A stretch of 6,132 nt of DNA from an uncultured Bdellovibrio sp. (GTDB lineage Bacteria > Bdellovibrionota > Bdellovibrionia > Bdellovibrionales > Bdellovibrionaceae). Location: the NCBI GenBank assembly GCA_946482355.1, contig CAMLRE010000142.1, positions 1 to 6,132 of the forward strand, given 5' to 3'. The position numbers and the translations under genes were made by a program. Shown in pieces: positions 1 through 5,312 of the stretch. Under the pieces are notes generated by a model. The model did no database searches and had not been told where the DNA came from. It saw only the letters and a list, made by a program, of their open reading frames with translations. Numbering within the stretch: position 1 is the stretch's first letter; the number at the start of each line of letters is the position of its first letter.

Positions 1-106
1 TGTATTTTTTTAAAGAATTGCAGATCCAGTTTTTGCCAGAATGAATAGCTGCGAGTTGAAGAAATTGTGTAACCATAAATTGCACTACGTTAAGACTTTA
101 GTTTAA

Positions 107-907
107 CTATTTTAAAGCCACGAACCGCGCCAAAACCTCTCCAGTCACGGATAAGAAAGTGATTAAACCATTTTGAAATTGCACTTTAAAAAACGGCGAT
201 GAAGGTTTTAAGTGCTTGTATCTGTCGGCTACAAAAAAATCAGAATCAGTAAATTTTTTTAAATCTTCGATAGGTTTTTGAATCTTTAACCGAAAGGTAT
301 AAAAAGTCATTTTGTCGTTACAAAAACTAAATGTCAGATTACTTTTGTCAGATTCAGCAAAATGGCAGTGATCTACCCATAAGTAACTGACTTCACTTAA
401 GAAGCTATCGGTGTAATGCGATTCATTCACTAAAACGCGCAAGTAATACTGACTTAAGCTTAAGGGTAAATCGATCTTAGCTTTTGAATTTCTAAAGCTA
501 AGGTGTAAGCGGCTTTTATAAAGATTTTCATCTAAAGCCTCGATCACGATTTTGTCTGAAAAATATTTTTTAAACAGCTCGGCTAATTCAGATGAACCAC
601 CTGAAAAATGCAGAGCCGAAGTTAATTTTTGATTTTTTCTAATTTCAGAGGCGGCAACAACGATTTCAGAAGATAGTCTTATTTTTGACGCTTGAACCCC
701 ATCCATAAAATAAAACGACACCATAAAGCTGTGTTTTTGCGAATCATAACTATGGCCACTAATTACAATTTGTAAGATTTCAGTCAGACTCTGTTGATGA
801 GTGATAGCTTCAAATTTTTCTTTCCAAAGCAGAAGCTGTGAGTCGTCAGCAATTTCAACATTTTCAGAAAAAAATGCCAAGCCCGCTGACAGTAGTTTTT
901 TGACCAT
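107..907 (-). CDS. hypothetical protein, 266 aa, family not recognised
   Basis: The frame runs 266 codons from ATG at 907 to TAG at 107. An in-frame TAG lies two codons upstream, so the start cannot be earlier. No good Shine-Dalgarno sequence precedes it (tttagctt). The protein starts MVKKLLSAGLAFF, a short hydrophobic patch that is too brief and has no clear cleavage site for a signal peptide. The remainder is a mix of polar and beta-prone stretches, with no transmembrane segment and no catalytic motif I can name. His and Cys residues near positions 180-198 (DHCHF, SFCND) are not arranged as a known metal site. It lies 85 bp downstream of the exporter gene on the same strand and could be read through from it, but a hairpin in the gap makes separate transcription possible. 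I am confident that it is coding from its length and continuous frame; its function is unknown. Confidence 0.75.
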   Translation of the reverse strand: MVKKLLSAGLAFFSENVEIADDSQLLLWKEKFEAITHQQSLTEILQIVISGHSYDSQKHSFMVSFYFMDGVQASKIRLSSEIVVAASEIRKNQKLTSALHFSGGSSELAELFKKYFSDKIVIEALDENLYKSRLHLSFRNSKAKIDLPLSLSQYYLRVLVNESHYTDSFLSEVSYLWVDHCHFAESDKSNLTFSFCNDKMTFYTFRLKIQKPIEDLKKFTDSDFFVADRYKHLKPSSPFFKVQFQNGLITFLSVTGEVLARFVALK

Positions 908-960
908 AAGCTAAAGGCTATCATGTGTTTGCTGTGTTTCTCACACCAGCTAGACTCCAG

Positions 961-984
961 AGCGCTCCATAAAACCGAAGCGCT
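961..984 (-). terminator. hairpin just after the exporter stop codon, possible terminator or 3' stabiliser
   Basis: Read on the minus strand, two AGCGCT copies flank a short spacer and can form a stem of six Watson-Crick pairs plus T-G, C-G and G-T, around a 6-nt loop (GTTTTA). It begins 8 nt after the exporter stop codon at 993. No T-tract follows, so it is not a classical intrinsic terminator. It could cooperate with Rho or simply protect the mRNA end. Confidence 0.35.
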
Positions 985-992
985 AAGAAAGA

Positions 993-1619
993 TTAAGCAC
1001 GAACCCAGCGTAAAACATCAGTGCCAAGCTTTATTGAGAGCACAACTAAGATAAGTCCGGAAATAAGCGAGACCAGACGCATAGCTTTAGGATTTTTTAA
1101 GAGTTGGCTTCCTAATGAAGCCAAAAGAGCCAAACCAAAAAACCAAATTGTTGAAAATACAGAAGCCCCTGCGCCAAAATAAAATCTTTCACTTAATTGA
1201 CTGAATTTCGAAGAATAACCACCGATTAATACAACAGTATCAAGATAAACATGCGGGTTTAATAAACTAAAACCAAGGCTGGCTAAAACAACCTGTTTGG
1301 CTGAAATTACCTGCTGCGAAGTCAACGAAATTTCAGTTCCATTTTTAGCTTCTTTAAGTTTTAAAATGCCGTAGTAAAAAAGAAAAAGAACACCAATGAT
1401 TCCAAGGCTAATTTTTAAAATTGGAAATTGAATAAAGAACGTCGCAACGCCCAGTACGCCGATAAAAACAAGTAAAGTGTCGCAGATCGAAGAAACCAGA
1501 GCTACAAGCAAATGTCTTTGCTTACGTAGGCCCGAATTCAAAACAAAAATGTTCTGGGCGCCCAATGCTAAAATAAGGCTTGCTTGAAGAAAAAATCCTT
1601 GAAGAAAAATCGCCAACAT
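993..1619 (-). CDS. LysE/ArgO-family amino-acid exporter
   Basis: The 208-aa inner-membrane protein has the hallmarks of the LysE superfamily, ArgO/LysE branch, which exports basic amino acids such as arginine and lysine driven by the membrane potential. Seen in the sequence: GAQNIFVL at residues 20-27 followed by the loop GLRKQRH at 30-36, the C-D pair at 46-47 in the second hydrophobic segment, and NPHVYLD at 121-127, the family's central signature, also present in E. coli ArgO. Hydrophobic segments lie near 3-25, 38-60, 66-86, 108-133, 146-168 and 178-200. The length matches ArgO (about 211 aa). The GAQN variant replaces GPQN of ArgO, as in many proteobacterial relatives. The ATG at 1619 has no clear Shine-Dalgarno sequence, and the gene starts 24 bp after the upstream gene, suggesting co-transcription. 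The substrate cannot be fixed from sequence. No adjacent LysG/ArgP regulator is seen, so I give no gene symbol. Confidence 0.93.
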   Translation of the reverse strand: MLAIFLQGFFLQASLILALGAQNIFVLNSGLRKQRHLLVALVSSICDTLLVFIGVLGVATFFIQFPILKISLGIIGVLFLFYYGILKLKEAKNGTEISLTSQQVISAKQVVLASLGFSLLNPHVYLDTVVLIGGYSSKFSQLSERFYFGAGASVFSTIWFFGLALLASLGSQLLKNPKAMRLVSLISGLILVVLSIKLGTDVLRWVRA

Positions 1620-1643
1620 TGATTTTAAGGATACTAGAAAAAA

Positions 1644-1973
1644 CTAGCCGGCGATAGGTCGTTTTTTAATGGGTCCCACGTCAGTTAAAAACTGCTGAAC
1701 AATACCACGTGATTCAGGGGTGAAGAGCACCGTAGAAGATGAATCAGGGCTTGGAGTACCTAAGACATTAAAAATGTAAGATTTTACATCGCTTGAATAA
1801 ACGATTTGAAAAATGATCGGTGATCTTTGCTGCAGGAATTCTTGCGGTAAGCCATGCTTAAGCTTCATGTCATTAGCAGAAATCATTTCTGATTGAACAG
1901 TGTATTTCTTGATTTCTGTAATAACATTAATTTTGGCAATAATCATCTGCCGTTGGGATTCGTTCACCATCAT
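1644..1973 (-). CDS. hypothetical protein, 109 aa, first gene of the exporter transcript
   Basis: An uninterrupted 109-codon frame starts with two ATG codons (1973 and 1970; the first is used here) and ends with TAG at 1644. The protein is soluble, with no signal peptide or transmembrane segment. It has an N-terminal polar helix-like part (residues 1-40), a central hydrophobic beta-like stretch (SPIIFQIVYSSDVKSYIFNV, about 51-70) and a C-terminal part ending GPIKKRPIAG. I recognise no family. The exporter gene begins 24 bp downstream on the same strand, so the two probably share the promoter in the divergent region 1974-2103. No strong ribosome-binding site is visible; the leader is A/T only (taaaattaa). 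A regulatory or accessory role for the exporter is possible but rests only on position. Confidence 0.7.
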   Translation of the reverse strand: MMVNESQRQMIIAKINVITEIKKYTVQSEMISANDMKLKHGLPQEFLQQRSPIIFQIVYSSDVKSYIFNVLGTPSPDSSSTVLFTPESRGIVQQFLTDVGPIKKRPIAG

Positions 1974-1998
1974 TTAATTTTAAGTCATGTTAAAAAGT

Positions 1999-2104
1999 TA
2001 TCAAAACAATAGTAAAAAACTGGTTCAAAACGAGCCTTCAATTAAATGTCGATTTATTTAATTGATGTCTTATTTTGAACGATAAAATGTGTTATTGTTT
2101 GATA
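1999..2104. promoter_or_regulatory. divergent control region with a nested dyad and mirrored promoter-like elements
   Basis: All parts are symmetric about position 2051.5. The inner arms are TCAATTAAAT (2038-2047) and ATTTAATTGA (2056-2065), ten perfect pairs. The outer arms are GTTCAAAA (2023-2030) and TTTTGAAC (2073-2080), eight perfect pairs, with partial pairing between them. Further out, TATCAAA (1999-2005) mirrors TTTGATA (2098-2104). Read outward in either direction this gives TTGAAC, 17 nt, TTTGATA, resembling a -35/-10 pair (about 4 of 6 consensus bases each). An alternative plus-strand -10 is TAAAAT at 2083-2088. It lies between the unknown 109-aa gene and the beta-propeller gene. 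It could be a shared operator and promoter region, or a hairpin at the 5' end of a leader. The dyad is certain; its role is inferred. Confidence 0.55.
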
Positions 2105-3006
2105 TGCGAATTTCTTTACGTGCTATGCGCACTTTAAAAAATGACTCTGATCAAGGTGTAAAAGCCGCAAGTGGCCTGGTTAAAATAGCTAACACTTTCT
2201 ACGTTATTGCTGATGATGAAGTCTCGTTAGCTGAATTTAATTTTGAAGGTGAAACCAAGGCTCGTTATATAAAGCTTTTAGATAAAATTTTACCCCATGA
2301 TTCCGCTCAAAGAAAAAAGCAAAAGCCTGATTGGGAGTCTCTAGTTCAGTTAGAGATTGCAAACAATCAAAAAATTATTCTGGCTGTACCTTCAGGTTCG
2401 ACAGAAAATAGAATGACTGGGGCTTATATTCGTTTGAATCAGGCTGGCACTGTCGATGCGAATTCGAAACCTGTGCTTGTTGATTTCTCTGAAATTTATA
2501 AATCGTTAAAAACACAGTTTACCGAGTTAAATATTGAAGGTGCCTGCGTTCTTAATAACACATTAAAGTTATTTCAGCGCGGAAACGGCGCCAGCGGAAA
2601 AAACGCAGTTATCGATCTTGATTTGGCTGGCTTTTGTCATGACCTGGGCAATGCCACGACTATTAAAGCTTCGCATGTCTTAGATGTTACCGAATATAAT
2701 TTAGGAAATCTTGATGGGCATAAATTAGATTTTACCGATGCCTGTGTGGTCGATAATAAAATTTGGTTTTTAGCTGTCGCTGAAGATAGCCAGTCAACTT
2801 ATGAAGATGGCGAGTATTACGGAGCGGTGATTGGGTGTTTAGATGCTTCAGGAAAAGAAATCGCCCGCTATGAAATTGACTGCGCTACAAAGCCCGAAGG
2901 CTTATGGGTAGATCTAGAAACAAACCGGCTTTGTTTCTATGTTGTTACAGATGCTGACAGCTCTACAATTTTTGCTACCATCTATTTTGGTAAGCTATTG
3001 TTCTAA
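2104..3006 (+). CDS. predicted beta-propeller protein, phytase-like/DUF6929-like style
   Basis: The frame encodes about 300 aa ending in TAA at 3006. Two starts compete: GTG at 2089, just after an in-frame TAA, and ATG at 2104, five codons later. I prefer the ATG, which opens directly into the first predicted strand (MRISLRAMRTL); neither has a Shine-Dalgarno sequence. There is no signal peptide, so it is probably cytoplasmic. Counting from the GTG, recurring propeller-like elements are ASGLVKI and FYVIADDE (about 27-45), IEGACVLNNTLKLFQRGNG (149-167) and PEGLWVDLETNRLCFYVV (269-286). These (A)SG/EG-plus-strand repeats and the late VTDAD resemble esterase-like phytase and DUF6929 beta-propellers. 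That assignment comes from memory of the pattern, and a fold search would decide it. No catalytic residues can be assigned. Its last 12 bases overlap the end of the convergent minus-strand gene. Confidence 0.85.
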   Translation: MRISLRAMRTLKNDSDQGVKAASGLVKIANTFYVIADDEVSLAEFNFEGETKARYIKLLDKILPHDSAQRKKQKPDWESLVQLEIANNQKIILAVPSGSTENRMTGAYIRLNQAGTVDANSKPVLVDFSEIYKSLKTQFTELNIEGACVLNNTLKLFQRGNGASGKNAVIDLDLAGFCHDLGNATTIKASHVLDVTEYNLGNLDGHKLDFTDACVVDNKIWFLAVAEDSQSTYEDGEYYGAVIGCLDASGKEIARYEIDCATKPEGLWVDLETNRLCFYVVTDADSSTIFATIYFGKLLF

Positions 3007-3393
3007 TTTAAAAGGCAATGGGTATATAGCGGCAATACCTACCTGGCCTTCGCGCTTAGCTAAAATTTCTAAGTGGCCTTTTAATTTTAAAGTTCCGCTC
3101 TTAGAACTGCAAACATACGAATCGGTTTCTTTTTCGCACGAAAGAACATTCGTTGTTTTTTTATCTTTAATCGTGGCTTCAACAGATGAATCTTTAACCG
3201 AAGGATTCTTCCAGGCTAAGTCTAAAAGATAAATTCTTAACTTATCTTTTCCTTCTTTGATCACCTCTGTGTGAAAGGCTCCAGGCATTCTAACATAGCC
3301 ACCATGTGGGCCGGCTTTGTCTTCGCCGTGGGCAAAAAGGCTTACAGAGTACAGACTTAAGGCTGCGCCGATAACCAATGATAAATGTTTCAT
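2995..3393 (-). CDS. small periplasmic protein with His-rich mature N-terminus, possible metal-binding role
   Basis: The start is placed at ATG 3393, giving 132 aa, because AAAGAAAGG sits 6 nt upstream and the product begins directly with a signal peptide. A 17-codon extension to a TTG at 3444 would run through the promoter dyad and is rejected. Residues 1-21 (MKHLSLVIGAALSLYSVSLFA) are a typical Sec signal with cleavage after LFA-21. The mature protein starts HGEDKAGPHGGYVRMPGAFH, with His at 22, 30 and 41, and continues as a beta-rich domain. Cys86 and Cys95 could form a disulfide. A GPHGG-type start after the signal is familiar from small periplasmic proteins near heavy-metal efflux genes, so metal binding is a reasonable guess but unproven; no metal transporter lies nearby. 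It is convergent and overlapping with the beta-propeller gene, and divergent from the 63-aa peptide gene with a matching promoter. Confidence 0.85.
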   Translation of the reverse strand: MKHLSLVIGAALSLYSVSLFAHGEDKAGPHGGYVRMPGAFHTEVIKEGKDKLRIYLLDLAWKNPSVKDSSVEATIKDKKTTNVLSCEKETDSYVCSSKSGTLKLKGHLEILAKREGQVGIAAIYPLPFKLEQ

Positions 3394-3412
3394 AGATAAC
3401 CTTTCTTTTAAA

Positions 3413-3444
3413 CTACTAGGATTGGCACCCGGACTTTGTGACAA
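3413..3444 (-). promoter_or_regulatory. candidate ECF-type promoter for the periplasmic protein gene
   Basis: On the minus strand TTGTCACAAA (3444 to 3435) is followed after 16 nt by TAGTAG (3418 to 3413), with CCTA (3420 to 3417) exactly 16 nt after TGTCACA. A start about 7 nt downstream would leave a leader of roughly 17 nt containing GAAAGG, which suits the ATG at 3393. The same arrangement is seen in the other direction. Confidence 0.45.
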
Positions 3445-3473
3445 GAAAAAAAAGAGAGCGATTTTGTCACAAA
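3435..3473. repeat. perfect 10-bp inverted repeat between divergent genes
   Basis: TTTGTGACAA (3435-3444) and TTGTCACAAA (3464-3473) are perfect inverted copies around a 19-bp A-rich spacer. Each copy is itself close to a dyad (TTTGT-C-ACAAA on the right), so the sites could be two operators for one dimeric regulator, centres 28 bp apart, or the outward-facing -35 elements of two promoters. An RNA hairpin is less likely, because the proposed transcription starts lie outside it. Confidence 0.7.
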
Positions 3474-3495
3474 TAGCTCGTAAGAATCGTAGTAA
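3464..3495 (+). promoter_or_regulatory. candidate ECF-type promoter for the secreted peptide gene
   Basis: TGTCACA (3465-3471), 16 nt, then CGTA (3488-3491), within the longer TTGTCACAAA-N16-CGTAGTAA. As I recall, ECF41-group sigma factors recognise TGTCACA-N16-CGTC, so this is one base off. A start near 3498 would leave a short leader carrying GAAAGGA (3501-3507), well placed for the ATG at 3514. No sigma-factor gene is in the window. Confidence 0.45.
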
Positions 3496-3513
3496 GGTTA
3501 GAAAGGATTTTTT

Positions 3514-3705
3514 ATGAAAAAATCAATACTTATTGCAGCTTTATTAACAATGAACGCAACAATGGTCTTTGCTAGAGAATCTCGAGATACAAATACAGTC
3601 GGTGAGCGCATTGCAACACGATTGATGGAGAAAAAAGAGTCAGAACAAAAAGAACGTTTTGAACTAAAAAAATGTCTCTTACAAAATACTAATGCTAAAT
3701 GTTAG
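3514..3705 (+). CDS. small secreted peptide, 63 aa
   Basis: The ATG at 3514 follows a strong Shine-Dalgarno sequence, GAAAGGA at 3501-3507, six bases upstream. Residues 1-20 (MKKSILIAALLTMNATMVFA) form a clear Sec signal peptide with likely cleavage after VFA-20. The mature product is about 43 residues, highly charged (ERIATRLMEKKESEQKERFELKK) and probably one amphipathic helix. It ends in a two-cysteine tail, Cys54 and the final residue Cys63, which could close a disulfide loop or cross-link to a partner. I recognise no family. It is divergent from the periplasmic His-rich protein, with near-matching promoter and ribosome-binding site, and lies 42 bp upstream of the oligopeptidase on the same strand, so it may be co-transcribed with it. 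Signal peptide, ribosome-binding site and promoter together make a real gene likely despite the small size. Confidence 0.8.
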   Translation: MKKSILIAALLTMNATMVFARESRDTNTVGERIATRLMEKKESEQKERFELKKCLLQNTNAKC

Positions 3706-3715
3706 GGCCTAGTTT

Positions 3716-3736
3716 ATGATGGCGTTACCTTATTGA
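3716..3736 (+). other. possible six-codon leader ORF (MMALPY)
   Basis: ATG ATG GCG TTA CCT TAT TGA lies between the peptide gene and the oligopeptidase. AGGG at 3704-3707 is a possible ribosome-binding site 8 nt upstream. Its stop codon abuts the AAAGGA of the oligopeptidase, and its codons form the 5' arm of the hairpin at 3719-3749. Translation is not proven, and a frame this short can arise by chance. Confidence 0.3.
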
Positions 3737-3749
3737 AAGGAAACGCCAT
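3719..3749 (+). promoter_or_regulatory. hairpin covering the ribosome-binding site and start codon of the oligopeptidase
   Basis: ATGGCGTT (3719-3726) pairs perfectly with AACGCCAT (3742-3749). After one A-A mismatch, CCTT (3728-3731) pairs with AAGG (3737-3740), leaving the loop ATTGA. This gives 12 pairs with one mismatch. The 3' side contains the ribosome-binding site AAAGGA and the first two bases of the ATG at 3748. No T-tract follows, so a terminator is unlikely; control of translation initiation is the natural reading. Confidence 0.55.
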
Positions 3750-5277
3750 GATGACAATGGATCAAATTGGTAAAGGGCTATCAGATCTTTACGCCGAACA
3801 CTCAAGAAAACTTTGGGTTCAGTATACAGCTGGATACGATCTGGGTGTACAGGAAGCACAAAATGAACTTAACGAGTTTCAAAAGAACGCTAAAAATTTC
3901 GAAGCGATTTGTAATGTGTTAGAAAAATCGACCGACGTTCACGAAAAAAGAAAAGCTAAAGTTCTTCACAATAGCTTTAAAAAATTTCATCAATCTGAAA
4001 AAGTACAAAAAGTTTTAGAGCAAATCCAGACTTTAGAAAACTCGATTATGGATCTTGTCAATAAATCAAGACCTCAGTTAGACGGTAAAGAAACAACGTC
4101 GACTGAAATCGGTAAGATTTTATCACAATCGCCAGACCGTAATCTTCGTCAACGAGCTTACGAATGTCGTCTGCCGTTAAACCAAAAGCTTGTCGATGCA
4201 GGCTTTATTAAACTTTTAGATTTAAGAAAAGAACTGGCTGCAGTTAGTGGTTATAAAAGTTTTGTCGATTACAAATTAGAAGAAGACGAACTTAATTCTG
4301 AACTATTTCAAACTTGGTTAGAGGACTGTAAAAGCCGTAAGGCTAAATTTCGTGCGAAAGCGAATACGATCGCGCAAAAACACTTAGGCGTCGAAGAGTT
4401 GGCACCGTGGGATTACCGTTATTTAAATACCAAGCTTTGTTCTTACAACCAGGCTGAAGTTGATATGACAGATTTTTATAAACCTATTGCTAAAACTTTT
4501 GCAAAATTTGGTTTTGATATCGAAGGTATTAATTTAACTTACGATATTTTTCCGCGTAAGAATAAATCTGAATGGGGTTATAATTTTACGATTGAAATTG
4601 GTAAAGATTCACGAATTCTGGCCAATGTGACAAAATATTTTTCAAGTTATAACGTTCTTCTTCACGAAACAGCCCATGGTGTTCATTTTATGGGTTTAAA
4701 TTCTGAAGAGTACGCTTTAAATAGCGGTGTATCTGGAATTGTGGCTGAAGGTTTTGCCAACTATTTTGGAAGCTTGTCTTACTCTAAAGAATTTTTAGAT
4801 GAGGTGTTTCCTGTCGACACGGCGGCTAAAGCTTTTGCAAATTTTCAAGATATGCAAAGTTTATCGCATTTTCAAAACTTCAGATTTATTCCAGAAATTT
4901 TATTTGATCAGCAACTGTATTTTAAAGACGTGCGTAATGCTGATGACATTCAAAGTTTACACCAATCTTTAAGCGAAGATATTCTGGGGGCGGGTCATTA
5001 CCAATCAACATGGAGTTCAACGATTCACCACACAAGCCATCCGATTTATTTACACAATTACTTCTTAGGTGATGTGATGTGCGAAAATATGAAAGATGTT
5101 TTCAAAAAGCGTAACGGCGGTAAGTCAGCAGATCAGTCGCCACTGGAATTTGGCCGTTTATGGAAAGAGCAAGTTCTTGCACCTTCGGCAAAATATCCTT
5201 TTTTGGAGCTGTATGAAAAAGTCTGTGAAGAAAAGCTATCTATCAGTTCATATTTAGATAACCACTGTCTAGCTTAG
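3748..5277 (+). CDS. zinc-dependent oligopeptidase, M3/M2-like (gluzincin)
   Basis: The start is ATG 3748 because AAAGGA sits six bases upstream; the frame could open five codons earlier at TTG 3733, but that would overlap the ribosome-binding site. The 509-aa product has no signal peptide and is probably cytoplasmic, where such enzymes cleave short peptides. The zinc motif HETAH is at residues 306-310, with the third ligand Glu334 in VAEGFANYF, 28 residues after the first His, as in M3 oligoendopeptidases and M2 (ACE-like) enzymes. A late active-site region, HHTSHPIYLHNYFLGD (427-442), is of the kind that binds substrate in these families. The N-terminal two-thirds is helical, as expected for the channel-forming scaffold. 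All catalytic residues look intact. The split between M3 and M2 is uncertain, and the protein is shorter than typical PepF (about 600 aa). It probably shares a transcript with the upstream peptide gene and carries a hairpin over its initiation site. Confidence 0.92.
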   Translation: MMTMDQIGKGLSDLYAEHSRKLWVQYTAGYDLGVQEAQNELNEFQKNAKNFEAICNVLEKSTDVHEKRKAKVLHNSFKKFHQSEKVQKVLEQIQTLENSIMDLVNKSRPQLDGKETTSTEIGKILSQSPDRNLRQRAYECRLPLNQKLVDAGFIKLLDLRKELAAVSGYKSFVDYKLEEDELNSELFQTWLEDCKSRKAKFRAKANTIAQKHLGVEELAPWDYRYLNTKLCSYNQAEVDMTDFYKPIAKTFAKFGFDIEGINLTYDIFPRKNKSEWGYNFTIEIGKDSRILANVTKYFSSYNVLLHETAHGVHFMGLNSEEYALNSGVSGIVAEGFANYFGSLSYSKEFLDEVFPVDTAAKAFANFQDMQSLSHFQNFRFIPEILFDQQLYFKDVRNADDIQSLHQSLSEDILGAGHYQSTWSSTIHHTSHPIYLHNYFLGDVMCENMKDVFKKRNGGKSADQSPLEFGRLWKEQVLAPSAKYPFLELYEKVCEEKLSISSYLDNHCLA

Positions 5278-5312
5278 CGCTATTGAAGAGGCAGAATCTA
5301 ACCTGTTTTTAG

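Noticed and set aside
3..44. Possible 3' end of a plus-strand gene, reading YFFKELQIQFLPE then stop
   Set aside because: Only 13 codons are in the window, and another plus frame is also open for 15 codons to a TAG at 46-48, so neither can be chosen. I see nothing else in 1-106.
1632..1647. CTAG-AAAAAA-CTAG mini inverted repeat between the 109-aa gene and the exporter
   Set aside because: Only four pairs, and partly in the stop codon; too small to carry meaning.
2087..2137. Short Cys-containing ORF from ATG 2087 (MCYCLICEF...)
   Set aside because: Sixteen codons, out of frame with the longer gene and without a ribosome-binding site; likely chance.
2939..3232. 97-codon plus-strand frame
   Set aside because: It is antisense to the periplasmic protein gene and overlaps the beta-propeller gene, with no ribosome-binding site and no sensible composition.
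3394..3444. N-terminal extension of the periplasmic protein to a TTG at 3444
   Set aside because: It would put coding sequence through the inverted repeat and the ribosome-binding site and in front of a good signal peptide; ATG 3393 explains everything.
3317..3517. 66-codon plus-strand frame
   Set aside because: It runs through the divergent promoter region and antisense to the signal peptide; a shadow frame.
5275..5282. TAGCGCTA palindrome at the oligopeptidase stop codon
   Set aside because: Eight-base palindromes are common, and no loop or second copy supports a function.
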